Shown one piece after another: positions 48,319-57,893 of a stretch of DNA of 64,000 nt. Below the pieces are notes generated by a model that worked only from the letters and a program-made list of their open reading frames with translations, was not told where the DNA came from and did no database searches. The first letter of the stretch is position 1. Every line of letters starts with the position of its first letter. The translations under genes and the position numbers were made by a program. Source of the stretch: Prescottella defluvii (GTDB taxonomy: Bacteria > Actinomycetota > Actinomycetes > Mycobacteriales > Mycobacteriaceae); NCBI GenBank assembly GCA_029690005.1, contig CP121458.1, forward strand, positions 310,001 through 374,000, in the 5' to 3' direction.

Positions 48319-49755
48319 TCAGTGTGCGTAGATGCCCGGGCGGCGAGCCGACCACGGCATCGCCTGCTCCAGGTCGGCGGCGAGGGCCAACAGCGTGGCC
48401 TCGTCGCCGTACCGGCCGACGAATTGCAGGCCGATCGGCCAACCCTGGCTCGACTCGGCGAGAGGGAGCGAGATCCCGGGATTGCCGGTCGCGTTGAACA
48501 GGCCGGTGAAGGGCCCGTACTCGAAGATCCGGTTGTACCAACCACGGGCGTCGAGCGAGTCGTCGTCGGAGTTCAGGTGCCCCAGAGGCAGATTCGGTCG
48601 CGCCGAGGTCGGCGTCAGGAACACGTCGTAGCCGGTGAGGAACCGGGCGACCTCGCGTCGGGCGACGTTGAACTGGTGCTCAGCGGCGAAGATGTCGCGG
48701 GCAGTAAGCGTGGCGCCGTACTCGGCGCACACCAGCGTCGTCGCCTCGAGGTGCTCCCGTCCGGGAGTGAATCCCCCCATCTCGGCGGCAGTGGACACGA
48801 TGTCTCCGAGGAAGCTGCACCAGGCGTCGAGGTTGGCCTTGTCGAACGCCTCTGCGTCGATGCGCGGCGCCGCCTCCTCGACGTGATGGCCCATGTCGGC
48901 AAGCCGAGCCGCCGTATCCGACACGGCCCGAACGCATTCCGGATCGACCGCACGATTCGCGTCGTAGGGAACCGTACTGAAGGCGATCCGCAGCGGGCGT
49001 GAACCGCGGGTGATCAGCTCGCTGTACGACGCGTCCTCTGCGGGGAAGAGGTACTTGTCGCCCGGTTCCGACCCGTGCACGGCGTCGAACAGGGCCGCGC
49101 AGTCCCGCACGGTCCGGGTGACGGCGAATTCGATGCCCAGCCCCAGGAGCGGGTCGCCGTAATCGGGTCCGGCGGTGATGCGGCCGCGGCTCGGCTTCAA
49201 CCCGACGAGGCCGCACGCGGCGGAGGGGATGCGGATCGAGCCGCCGCCGTCGTTGGCGTGCGCGAACGGGAGCGCTCCGGCCGCGACGAGGGCGGCCGAG
49301 CCACCGCTCGAACCGCCCGGGCTGCGCGTCGGATCCCACGGATTGCGGGTGGGCCGGCCGTACGCGATCGCCTCGGTCGTCGCGTTGAACCCGAACTCGG
49401 GAGAGGTGGTGACGGCCATCGTCGCCAGGCCGGCGCGGCGGAATCGGGTCATCAGCGCGTTGTCGTACGAATGCTCGATCCCGGCCCCGAACAGGCGGCT
49501 ACCGTTGCGCTGCGGCACACCGGCGGCATGGGTGATCAGGTCCTTGATCGCGAACGGCACGCCCCGGAAGGGCCCGGACGCGTCGTAATCGAGCGGCTGC
49601 GCGAAGCGCTCTCCGGCGACGGCGCCCAGCTGCGGGTCCACCTGGTCGATCGCGGCGGCGGCCGCGGCCTGCACTTCCGCGGCGGTGACGTCGCCGGCGG
49701 CGATCAGTGCCGCGAGTTCGGTCGCGTCCCGTGAGGCGTAGTCGGCGATTTCCAT
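48319..49755 (-). CDS. Amidase-signature family enzyme
   Basis: 478 residues in an intact frame. The catalytic Lys is in GVPFAIKDLITHAAG, the cis-Ser in RSPGGSSGGSAALVAAG, and the nucleophile Ser in NDGGGSIRIPSAACG. VGLKPSRGRITAGPDY follows. It hydrolyses an amide; the substrate is unknown. It is divergent from the LuxR gene. Confidence 0.92.
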   Translation of the reverse strand: MEIADYASRDATELAALIAAGDVTAAEVQAAAAAAIDQVDPQLGAVAGERFAQPLDYDASGPFRGVPFAIKDLITHAAGVPQRNGSRLFGAGIEHSYDNALMTRFRRAGLATMAVTTSPEFGFNATTEAIAYGRPTRNPWDPTRSPGGSSGGSAALVAAGALPFAHANDGGGSIRIPSAACGLVGLKPSRGRITAGPDYGDPLLGLGIEFAVTRTVRDCAALFDAVHGSEPGDKYLFPAEDASYSELITRGSRPLRIAFSTVPYDANRAVDPECVRAVSDTAARLADMGHHVEEAAPRIDAEAFDKANLDAWCSFLGDIVSTAAEMGGFTPGREHLEATTLVCAEYGATLTARDIFAAEHQFNVARREVARFLTGYDVFLTPTSARPNLPLGHLNSDDDSLDARGWYNRIFEYGPFTGLFNATGNPGISLPLAESSQGWPIGLQFVGRYGDEATLLALAADLEQAMPWSARRPGIYAH

Positions 49756-49923
49756 GGCATCCTCCGTGGCTCGTTCATCGCTGGAGCTGTGAACGTAGGT
49801 TCCTCGGAACGCCACGACATCCGTCGATCTACGGATGCGGAAGGTTCGGGCCGCCGTGACAATCCGCGCGCCGCCGCGAGACCACGACCCGGGCCGGCAT
49901 GTGACGTGGGGCATACTCTCGTC

Positions 49924-50901
49924 ATGGATGTCGCGGCAGACCGATTGCAGGCAGCCCTACGGCTGCGGAGCACCGTCGAATCCGTCTCCGCCGAAGCCGG
50001 CTCGACCGACATCTCCGTCGCCCGGATCCTGTTCGAACTCGCCGACGCGGTCCCCTACCAGAACGCGGCGCTGTCGTGGTGGGATCCCGTCGCGGGTACG
50101 CACCGCACCAGCGCGAGCCTGGGCTACCGCACGGACTCCATCGACGTGGTGAACAGCTGTTTGCAACTGCATCCGATGTTCACGCAGCTGCGGGAACAGG
50201 GACTTCCCATGCGACTCTTCGACGTTCCCGAACCGATGCGAACCGGGCCCGTGTTCGAGTCGATCTTCTTCCACAAGTACAGCGACGGGCTCAGTCAGTG
50301 CCTGCACGCGCGCGACGGTCGCTACATCGGGATGCTCAACATGAGCACCACGGGCGAGCACCGGTTCGACGAGCTGTCGGTCGTCACCGTCACCCTGCTC
50401 AGCAACGTGCTGGCCGAGGCGCTCGACCCGCTGGCGCGGCGGGTGCCTTCCATGCCTCGGGTGGGGCCCGCCGACGCCGCGCTGGTCGTCTCCGCCGACG
50501 GTTCGGTTCGCGCGATGACCGCCGAGGCACCGGTCGGCTTGTTCGGAGCGGGCACGCCGGGCGGCCGGCTTGCCCGCGAGGTCGCCGCGTCGGCCCAGTC
50601 CGCGGATTTCGTCTTCGTCGGCGCGGGCTCGGTGCTGCGGGCGCGGATGGATCCGGCCCGGTCCGGCGGCACACTGGTGGTGTGCCGCCCGGACGATCCA
50701 CCGATGGAGTTGACCGCCCGCGAGGCGGAGGTGCTCGCACTGCTGCCGACCGGCGCCTCCAACAGCGCAATTGCCACGCGCCTACGGATCGGGGCGGCCA
50801 CCGTCGCGACGCACCTGGAGCGAATCCTGCGCAAGATCGACGCACCCAATCGGACCGCCGCGGCGGCGACCGCCGCGCGGTGGGGGCTGACGCCGATCTG
50901 A
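49924..50901 (+). CDS. LuxR-type regulator with N-terminal GAF-like domain
   Basis: 325 residues. An N-terminal sensor of about 170 residues (ILFELADAVPYQNAALSWWD and HARDGRYIGMLNMSTTG) has GAF character. The HTH is LTAREAEVLALLPTGASNSA plus GAATVATHLERILRKI. No receiver domain. The amidase gene, 168 bases away and divergent, is a plausible target. Confidence 0.85.
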   Translation: MDVAADRLQAALRLRSTVESVSAEAGSTDISVARILFELADAVPYQNAALSWWDPVAGTHRTSASLGYRTDSIDVVNSCLQLHPMFTQLREQGLPMRLFDVPEPMRTGPVFESIFFHKYSDGLSQCLHARDGRYIGMLNMSTTGEHRFDELSVVTVTLLSNVLAEALDPLARRVPSMPRVGPADAALVVSADGSVRAMTAEAPVGLFGAGTPGGRLAREVAASAQSADFVFVGAGSVLRARMDPARSGGTLVVCRPDDPPMELTAREAEVLALLPTGASNSAIATRLRIGAATVATHLERILRKIDAPNRTAAAATAARWGLTPI

Positions 50902-50920
50902 GGCGCACGCCGACCGCGGC

Positions 50921-51982
50921 CTACCGCAGCGCGTCGGCCCGGTCGTTGCGTTGCGTGTTCACGAGCGAACCGTCGGTGGCGAGCGCGTAGTCGGCGCCGA
51001 CGAAGACCTTTGCCGCCTCGGCCGAGCCCTTCGTCACGTAGTCGAGGAAGGCAACCTCCAGGGCCGCGAACACCGAGTTGGCGGGGCCGTCCAACGGCTT
51101 GCCGTGGCTCGCGCCGCGGACCGTCGTCAACCACGCGGGGGCCTGCACCTGCGGGTACTGGACGAGCGTCGGCCAGCCTGCCGGGTGAACGATGAAATCC
51201 GCACTGCCGGTGGCGATCAGGGTCGGCACCGTCGACGGCGGTACACCGATGCCGAGGGTCGCGGGACCGGGTTCGATCGCGAGCGCGCCCGCCACACGGA
51301 ACTCCGGGTCGAACTGCGCGCCGACTGTCTGGAGGCGACCGCCGGAAATCAGCGCGGAGCCGCCGCCTGCGGAGTGGCCCGCGACCACCGTCCGCGTGAG
51401 GTCGATGTGTCCGTGCAGCGGACCGGCCGCGTCGGCGTTCGCGGCCGCGGCGGCCTGCGCGCCCATCTCGTGGGCGAGGCCGAACCAGTTGACGAGCGAG
51501 TAGTTGACCGCGACGACGTAGCCGTGGCTCGCCAGGTGCCGGGCGGTGGAGTCGTAGATGCCGGGTTCGACCAGGATGCCGGGCGTCCACAGCACGAGCG
51601 GCAGCGCGCCGAGTCCGGCGATGTGGTCGGGGTAGTCAGACTCCACCCCGGCGGGGCTGCGCAGACCGGCATCGGGGAAGGTGCCGAAGCACTGCAACTC
51701 GTCCTGGACGTCGAACCCGAGGTGGACGACGCGCACGTACAGGTCGGTCAGACCCGCGCAGTCCTGCGGGGTGCGGGTCTGCGCGACCGAATGCGTTCCG
51801 GGAGAGCCGAACTGCTGCTGGATCGCCGACTCGGACGCGGGAACCACACCCATCGGAGTGAGGCCCAGGGAGCCCGTATCCGGTGCGGCGGCGGCCGCGA
51901 ACGGTGCAGCCGCCGCCGGTGCGAGAACGACGGCAGCGGCCGTGAGACCGGCGCCGAGGACACGGGCAACTGTGTGACGCAT
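50921..51982 (-). CDS. Secreted alpha/beta hydrolase
   Basis: 353 residues. The Ala-rich signal peptide MRHTVARVLGAGLTAAAVVL is cleaved near AAAA-APD. The core carries PLVLWTPGILVEPG, the nucleophile VVAGHSAGGGSAL, and late His in RGASHGKPLD. It resembles chlorophyllase or polyester-hydrolase-like secreted lipases. The shorter ATG is chosen because it starts the signal peptide. Confidence 0.85.
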   Translation of the reverse strand: MRHTVARVLGAGLTAAAVVLAPAAAAPFAAAAAPDTGSLGLTPMGVVPASESAIQQQFGSPGTHSVAQTRTPQDCAGLTDLYVRVVHLGFDVQDELQCFGTFPDAGLRSPAGVESDYPDHIAGLGALPLVLWTPGILVEPGIYDSTARHLASHGYVVAVNYSLVNWFGLAHEMGAQAAAAANADAAGPLHGHIDLTRTVVAGHSAGGGSALISGGRLQTVGAQFDPEFRVAGALAIEPGPATLGIGVPPSTVPTLIATGSADFIVHPAGWPTLVQYPQVQAPAWLTTVRGASHGKPLDGPANSVFAALEVAFLDYVTKGSAEAAKVFVGADYALATDGSLVNTQRNDRADALR

Positions 51983-52193
51983 GAGTGCCTTCCTGCGGTG
52001 GATCTTGATCAAGGCAATGCTGCCATGGGGGTGTGCAGCAGCGATCCTCGTCCCGCCCGATCCACCGGTCTACCTCGACCGTCACGCCGAAAGCCTTGCA
52101 GCCGAGGCACTTTACGACGACGCCGCCGCGCCGACGTCAGGCAGCCATGGACGTTGATCGCAGCGAACGGCACCAGCAGGATTTCCTCGTCGA

Positions 52194-53006
52194 CTAGCTC
52201 CGATCGCACCTGAGATCATCTGACCGGCTTATGATCGCCCAAACGCTCCGTCTCCCCGACTGGCTCGGTCGGCGGCGACGCGAGTGGCGCGCCGACCGGG
52301 AACTCTTCGATCGGCCCGTTTCACCGGACGCGGGGAGTTCGACTCGAAACACCGACCGTTCCGAGGCCACGATGGATGCTCCCTGCGCGAGGATCCACCG
52401 TTCGTCGAACGGCGAGATGGCGTCCATGCGGCGCTCGCTCGCCAGTTGCGCGAGGCGGGTCTTCAGAGCGGCACCAATCCCCAAGGTAACTACCGTCTTT
52501 CGCCCCCACGGTAGCCGCGCCCGGAGTTCGTCGAGGATGTCTTCGACAGCGTCGCCGCCGATGTAGGTGACCGGATATCGGAATGCATGATGGATACCGC
52601 GGGTCCACAGATCGAATGACACGGCCACGATGTCGGACCCTTCGGCGGCGAACACGATCGCGGTGCGAGTGTCGCGTAGCTCCGGCATCGACTGGATGTA
52701 GGCGATGCGGGCGTCGGTCACGCTGACGAGAGTGACGATTCCCGTGCCGTGAGGCTCCAATGTCGCCGCGAGCGCCGAGGCGATCTTCGTGTCCGATGAG
52801 ACGACACCGGTGATTCTCGGGCTCAAACCGATGCTCCGGGCCCGTCTGATCAGGACCGTGGCGGCTTCGACCACGGCATCGAACCCCACATCCGGCGCCG
52901 ACGAGTCGCTGCGTCGGTCGATCGGGCCGAGTTCCGGTGCGTGTGCGTCTAGTAGAACTGCCTGGACAGAGGTGGCATCGAGAGCGATGCCGATCGATTC
53001 ACGCAC
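52194..53006 (-). CDS. Cytosolic orphan, weakly actin-like (DUF7159-like)
   Basis: 270 residues from a GTG, 4 bases after the stop of the anchored-protein gene. It opens MRESIGIALDATSVQAVLLD, reminiscent of the phosphate-1 loop of actin/hexokinase-like proteins. ITGVVSSDTKIASAL, YPVTYIGGDAVEDILDEL and LAQGASIVASE suggest a two-lobed fold. The last 45 residues are Ser/Arg-rich and could reflect another frameshift. The closest memory is a mycobacterial orphan family (DUF7159); this is uncertain. Confidence 0.6.
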   Translation of the reverse strand: MRESIGIALDATSVQAVLLDAHAPELGPIDRRSDSSAPDVGFDAVVEAATVLIRRARSIGLSPRITGVVSSDTKIASALAATLEPHGTGIVTLVSVTDARIAYIQSMPELRDTRTAIVFAAEGSDIVAVSFDLWTRGIHHAFRYPVTYIGGDAVEDILDELRARLPWGRKTVVTLGIGAALKTRLAQLASERRMDAISPFDERWILAQGASIVASERSVFRVELPASGETGRSKSSRSARHSRRRRPSQSGRRSVWAIISRSDDLRCDRS

Positions 53007-53010
53007 GACG

Positions 53011-54038
53011 TCACCGGGGAGCGTTCTCGGTGGAGACGAGCCGCAGATCGAGTGCCGAGGCCGTCAGGTCCGGCTCGGACAGCGCCACGGTCACCGTCGG
53101 CGCCAGTCGGGGCGCAGCGGAGTCGTGCGGGGAGCCGCAGTGCTGACGTGGTAGACGCCGGCGACGAGGCCGACGAACGCGAAGCTGCCGGTCTCACTGG
53201 TAGTGATCTGGCGATTGATGATGTGGCCGCACCGGTCTTGTCCGGCGAGGGTCACGACCGCTCCGGGCACCGGCGTTCCGGATTCGTCGAGGACGACGTC
53301 CGCGATCCGACCGCTGGCCCGAACAGCGTCCGTGCTCGGACGGACGGCCGGATCCAGTGCCGCATCGACGCCGCGCGGATCGCATCCTGCCGGCCGCTGG
53401 GCGAACTGCAGTCGTGTTGCGTTCGACATGACGAACGTGATCGGGGATGTTCCGCTCAACGTCGCCCAGGTGGCGATCGCGGTACCGGGCGCCGCCGAGG
53501 CGTCCAGCGCGACGACTCGGGTTGTCCGCGCGTTCGGTGCGAGATCACCCAGCGTGCAGGTGAGTACGGTCGTGACCCCCGCGTCGACGAGTCGAGAATC
53601 CGGTCGGCAGAAATCGGGAACGGTCTCGATACTCAGGCCCTTCCAGATCGGCAGAGTCACTGTGGCGTTGGCGATTCCGGTGGCGCCGGAGTCGATGTCG
53701 ACGACGAAGGCCACGCGGTCGCCCGAGCGGACGATTCCGTTCGACGAGCCCGAGTCACCTCCGAGACTGGTGCTGGGATCGAACGGCGGCGTGCCGTCCA
53801 TCTGCGTGAGCGCGATGGTCGGGGTCGGCGCGGATGACGCCGCCGCCTCAATTTCGGTGCCGCCGGCACCGAATCCCTTGAATGCCAATGCAGCAACAGC
53901 GGCGCTAGCCGTCATTACGACGATGACCGAGCCGCGGCGACGCGCGGGCAGGAACGACCTCAAGACACTTCCTTCGATGTTGTCCGAGGATCCCGACCCC
54001 CGATGTGCGGGGATCCCGGGGATATTTGCCGTCTTCAT
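53011..54038 (-). CDS. Membrane-anchored exported protein with a Cna-B-like C-terminal domain (one frameshift)
   Basis: 342 residues after repair. A basic stretch (PARRRGSVIVVMTASAAVAA) leads into one hydrophobic helix, leaving a large extracytoplasmic part. A first region has GDRVAFVVDIDSGATGIANA and LTCTLGDLAPNARTT, like DUF11/conserved-repeat domains. VLDESGTPVPGAVVTLAGQD then begins a Cna-B-type domain. One base is lost at about 53128; beyond it the text continues VTVALSEPDLTASALDLRLV. Confidence 0.65.
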
Positions 54039-54249
54039 CGAATCCCGCGCCAATGCCCCCGACCGCGCGCAAAGGGATGAGTGGCCGGGTGAATTGCGAA
54101 GAAAGGGATGAATCGGGGGTGAAGTGGTGACGACCCGGTCACAGCGGGAGGTGAAGTCACCGCCCCGACTGGGTGGATAGAGTCGAGTACAGCCAGACCC
54201 GTGGTCCTGACCGCATCGCCGCACTCGCACCTCACGTCGAAGGATTCAG

Positions 54250-57036
54250 ATGATCGACCCGAGCAACGGCGACGACGTCTGCGGCGTCCTGGGTAGACGG
54301 ACTCCCCCGCGCCGGCTCCAGAAGCTGCTACAGCGCGATGATCCGCTGACGGTCATTCGCGGACCCCACGGGTTCGGCAAGAGCCATCTTGCGAGGTGGT
54401 GGGCCACATCGGACACCACCGACGGCGCAACCGGCGTGTGTGTTTCACCAGATTCCGGCTGGGAGGGTGCACAGCTGTGGAATGCGGCGGCAGACGGGCT
54501 GAAGACTGCCGGTGTAATCGCCCCAGATGCCGCCATCGCAGGCGATCGATCCGCCGTCGACGATGTGTGTCGACTGCTCATGCACGTACGACGCCCCATC
54601 AGGCTCGCGTTCCTCCGCCTCGAGGTGGTCGCCGACCGCGGCGTCGACGAACAGATCCACCATCTGGTCGACGTGTGCCCGATGGTGGACGTCGTCGTCA
54701 CCGTCTCCGGCCGAGCACTGTTCCCCTATCGCGGCACACTCGAATCAACACACCATCTGATCGACGGCGAGGTCCTACGACACAACCTCGACGACATGCG
54801 AGAGGCGGCCGAAAGTGCCGGTATCGAGCTGCGACCCGGTGAACTGGAGATCCTCCACGACGCCACAGGAGGCCTGCCGGCGCTGACCGGAGTCGTCCTC
54901 GAGGTCGCGGCCGAGCTCCCCACACTTCCCCGCCGCGCACATCTCCTCGAGGATCGTGTCGGCACAGCGGTCACGGCTCAGGTCGAGGCCACGGTACTGG
55001 CCACAACTGCCGCTGTCGAGCATCGCTCGTTCCTGACAAGGATGGCGACAGCGCACTTCCTGACAACGAGAATCGCGCAGTTCCTCGACGGCAATTCGGA
55101 TCCGGCACAATGCCTCCGCGCCCTCGAGGACGCGGGAGTCGTCGACCACCTCGACACCGCCGACGGCGATACCTGGATTCTGCCGCCAGCGGTGCGAGAC
55201 GTCCTGTTCGAAGGCCAACGCGCCGACGGCCTGCACCCCGAAGCGCGCCTGGTCCACCTCGCCAACCACCACCTTGCTCACGGCGAGCCCGGAGCTGCCC
55301 TACGCTGCGCCACCGACGCGCGGCAGTGGGCACTGGTCACCGACATCGTCGAAACACATCTCGCAACCCTGGTCGGAGCGGACCTCTCGCTGCTCAGCCA
55401 GGCTCTACGCGCGATCCCTCCCCGAATGCTCGTAACCCGTCTGCGCACCGACATGACCCGGGAACTACTCGCTCTTCTGCACGGCGACCTGCCACCGAAC
55501 GCGCGGATCCACGGACCTCACAAGTCGGCGCCCCCGCGGACGCTGCCGGAGCTCCGGCTCGCCACTCACCACACTATGGTGCTTCGACTCTCGGGTGCCT
55601 ACGAACGAGCCGCCGAGGCGACAGACCGTCTCCGCCGAACGGCGGCCTCCGTCTTGGAATCAGCCCCGCATGACCTCACCACCAACGACCTGCCCTTCCT
55701 TCGGATGCAGTGGTCACTCACGTACCAACTGGCTGGACAGTTTCCCGACGCCGTCTCCGAGCTATGGATCGCGCACCGGCTCGGTCAGACACAAGGGCAG
55801 CAGTACATCGCCCGGAACGCCGCAGGAAACACAGCCCTTCTGTGGGCACTCGCCGGCGACCACGCACGTGTCCACGAGTGGCTCGAACTCGAACACGAAC
55901 ACGCGCATGCCACGACCGATACCTGGGCTGACGCACTCACCCGGATCGGCGGCCTGACCGCGCAGGCACTCGCCGCCCTCGACATGGGAGACACTACGCA
56001 GTCCGAGAGAGCACTCGAGGAACTCGAGGACCTGCCCCCCGTGGTGGAACTGTGGCCGTTCGTGGTTCACGCTCGCAGCAGACACGCCATCGCCACCCTC
56101 GATCCCGCCTCCGGCCTCGAGGCGCTGTCCAAGTTCACCACCGAACGGGCAAGAGTGAAGGGCGAATTCGCGCGATCGCTCGTCGACGCCACCGAACTCG
56201 AGATCCACCTCGCCCTCGGCGACGGCGGCCGCGCCATGAAGCTCGCCCGAAACATGCGCTGCGACCATCCGTGGGACACCGTCGCCGCCGCCCGCGCCCA
56301 TCTACTGACCGGCAGACATCACACCGCGATCAACATCTGCCGTCGATACGACTGGCTCGCAAGCCCTTACATTCGGTTCCATCTCGACTCTCTCATCATC
56401 GAAGCGGTCGCTCTGAACGAAACCGGCAACTCGAACAGCGCCCGCCACCTCTGGACCCGCGCATGCGACATCGCTCGCCGGACCGGATGCGCGAGCTCAC
56501 TTTCGGGTGTCCCGGGTGACTCCGTTGCCGCACTCGCAGCCGTCACCGGAACCAGCTTCCCGCTCGCCTCAGACCGACCCCACTACCCCGCCGAGGTCCA
56601 CTTCCCTGACCTCACCGACCGCGAAGACGCCGTACTGAACGGACTGGCACAAGGGATGACGGCCGGTGAGATCGCGGATGCGCTCCTCCTCGCAACTTCA
56701 ACCGTGAAATCACACCTGCGCACTCTCTATCGCAAACTCGACGTCCATACGCGCCGCGAGGCGGTCGACGCTGCACGTGACCTCGGCTTCCTCGACGACC
56801 CGCGCGGGGCCCGCGCGGGCCGGCCGTCACGCGATGAGACGCTTCACTCCGAGTGCGCTGAAGTGCAGGACCGCCCAGATCATCACCAGCGGCCAAAGTG
56901 CATAAGGAACGACGATCGTGGCCGCCACGGTGAGGAACTTCCGCACCGACTCCCTGTCCTTGATGAAGATGCTGCCCCCATACCCAATTCCTCCCGGTTC
57001 CGGGGTTCCTCCCCACCCCACGTGTCGGGAGTCTAA
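54250..57036 (+). CDS. Large ATP-binding LuxR-family (LAL/MalT-like) regulator
   Basis: About 860-928 residues. The Walker A motif is RGPHGFGKSHLARWW (about 38-52). A long helical/TPR-like middle follows, with the C-terminal LuxR HTH in LTDREDAVLNGLAQGMTAGE and LATSTVKSHLRTLYRKL. LAL regulators integrate ATP and effector binding. The last 70 residues, after ARDLGFLDD, are low-complexity and run across a GC hairpin and an opposite-strand gene, so the true stop is probably near 56830. It is divergent from the anchored-protein/orphan operon, its likely target. Confidence 0.85.
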   Translation: MIDPSNGDDVCGVLGRRTPPRRLQKLLQRDDPLTVIRGPHGFGKSHLARWWATSDTTDGATGVCVSPDSGWEGAQLWNAAADGLKTAGVIAPDAAIAGDRSAVDDVCRLLMHVRRPIRLAFLRLEVVADRGVDEQIHHLVDVCPMVDVVVTVSGRALFPYRGTLESTHHLIDGEVLRHNLDDMREAAESAGIELRPGELEILHDATGGLPALTGVVLEVAAELPTLPRRAHLLEDRVGTAVTAQVEATVLATTAAVEHRSFLTRMATAHFLTTRIAQFLDGNSDPAQCLRALEDAGVVDHLDTADGDTWILPPAVRDVLFEGQRADGLHPEARLVHLANHHLAHGEPGAALRCATDARQWALVTDIVETHLATLVGADLSLLSQALRAIPPRMLVTRLRTDMTRELLALLHGDLPPNARIHGPHKSAPPRTLPELRLATHHTMVLRLSGAYERAAEATDRLRRTAASVLESAPHDLTTNDLPFLRMQWSLTYQLAGQFPDAVSELWIAHRLGQTQGQQYIARNAAGNTALLWALAGDHARVHEWLELEHEHAHATTDTWADALTRIGGLTAQALAALDMGDTTQSERALEELEDLPPVVELWPFVVHARSRHAIATLDPASGLEALSKFTTERARVKGEFARSLVDATELEIHLALGDGGRAMKLARNMRCDHPWDTVAAARAHLLTGRHHTAINICRRYDWLASPYIRFHLDSLIIEAVALNETGNSNSARHLWTRACDIARRTGCASSLSGVPGDSVAALAAVTGTSFPLASDRPHYPAEVHFPDLTDREDAVLNGLAQGMTAGEIADALLLATSTVKSHLRTLYRKLDVHTRREAVDAARDLGFLDDPRGARAGRPSRDETLHSECAEVQDRPDHHQRPKCIRNDDRGRHGEELPHRLPVLDEDAAPIPNSSRFRGSSPPHVSGV
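56799..56819. terminator. GC-only 9-bp hairpin at the end of the LAL regulator gene
   Basis: CCCGCGCGG and CCGCGCGGG flank GGC. It lies between the HTH-coding part of the regulator and the end of the opposite-strand small gene, as expected of a shared terminator. Confidence 0.5.
56827..57021 (-). CDS. Small single-span membrane protein
   Basis: 64 residues from a GTG. A Gly-rich start, then IFIKDRESVRKFLTVAATIV and VPYALWPLVMIWAVLHFSAL give a basic region followed by one or two hydrophobic helices, ending GVKRLIA. The ribosome binding site is weak. It overlaps the C-terminal extension of the regulator on the other strand; one of the two readings is wrong, and I favour this one. Confidence 0.5.
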   Translation of the reverse strand: MGWGGTPEPGGIGYGGSIFIKDRESVRKFLTVAATIVVPYALWPLVMIWAVLHFSALGVKRLIA

Positions 57037-57215
57037 ACAGCATGACGATCAGTTGTCAGGATTGATCTCGATCAACGACACCACCGCGACTTGGCCGCGT
57101 TCGTCGGCGGCCGCGACAGTGTCAAACCCTCGTGGTGCCCGCGGGCGACAGATCGAGACCGATTGCCCTGAACGTCTCCGACGACGCACGTGAGGACCGA
57201 CCCTCGAACGAGAAA

Positions 57216-57245
57216 GCCCCTCACCTGCAGCAACAGGTGAGGGGC
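57216..57245 (-). terminator. Hairpin downstream of tRNA-Ser(TGA)
   Basis: GCCCCTCACCTG pairs perfectly with CAGGTGAGGGGC around a 6-base loop, 5 bases beyond the tRNA 3' end. Third member of the same terminator family. Confidence 0.82.
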
Positions 57246-57250
57246 CCTGG

Positions 57251-57337
57251 CGGAAGCGGAGGGATTTGAACCCCCGGTGGGTTTTACGCCACGCTCGCTT
57301 TCAAGGCGAGTGCATTCGGCCGCTCTGCCACGCTTCC
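57251..57337 (-). tRNA. tRNA-Ser (anticodon TGA)
   Basis: An 87-nt class II tRNA. The acceptor arm GGAAGCG pairs with CGCTTCC, the anticodon loop is CTTGAAA (TGA), there is a long variable arm, and the T arm is GGGTTCAAATCCC. Third serine tRNA in the window. Confidence 0.96.
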
Positions 57338-57379
57338 GTGGCGAATCCTAACCGCATCGGTCGAGTGGGGCGAAACCAC

Positions 57380-57874
57380 TCACCCGATTGCGCGGTCACC
57401 GATGGCGGCGTCGACCTTCTCGAACACGTCGGCGACGGCCTTCATCTCCTGATTGCTGAGCAGGTCGATGAGGTATTTGCGGACGCCGGAGAGGTGCGTG
57501 GGCGCCGCCTCGGCGAGCCGTCGGCGCCCCTCGTCGGTGAGGACGGCCAGGACGCCCCGACCGTCCTCGACGCACTGGCTGCGCTCCACCATGCCCTCGG
57601 ACTCCATCCGGCGGATCTGGTGGGTGAGCCGGCTGCGCGACGACAGCACGCCGTCGGCGAGGTCGCTCATGCGCACGGAACCGTCCGGCGACTCCGACAG
57701 CATCACGAGGATCCGGTACTCGGCCAGGGACATGTCGTGCGCGGACTGTAACTCCCGATTGAGGACCCCCATGAGCCGCTGACTGCCGTCGATGAAACCG
57801 CGCCACGCGCGCATTTCCTCGGCACCGAGCCACGCCACCCCGGCACCCGTGGTTACTCGAGCATCTGCTGTCAC
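57380..57874 (-). CDS. MarR-family transcriptional regulator
   Basis: 164 residues. The HTH region is MSDLADGVLSSRSRLTHQIR and the wing VEDGRGVLAVLTDEGRR. DMSLAEYRILVMLSESP precedes it. It lies 19 bases downstream of the FMN-dependent dehydrogenase gene stop on the same strand and may sense its substrate or an unrelated ligand. Confidence 0.92.
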   Translation of the reverse strand: MTADARVTTGAGVAWLGAEEMRAWRGFIDGSQRLMGVLNRELQSAHDMSLAEYRILVMLSESPDGSVRMSDLADGVLSSRSRLTHQIRRMESEGMVERSQCVEDGRGVLAVLTDEGRRRLAEAAPTHLSGVRKYLIDLLSNQEMKAVADVFEKVDAAIGDRAIG

Positions 57875-57893
57875 AAATGCATAGTAGTGCTAC

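Noticed and set aside
56830-57036. C-terminal 70 residues of the LAL regulator as a real domain
   Set aside because: They follow the HTH end, cross a GC hairpin, are low-complexity and overlap a more plausible membrane protein on the other strand.
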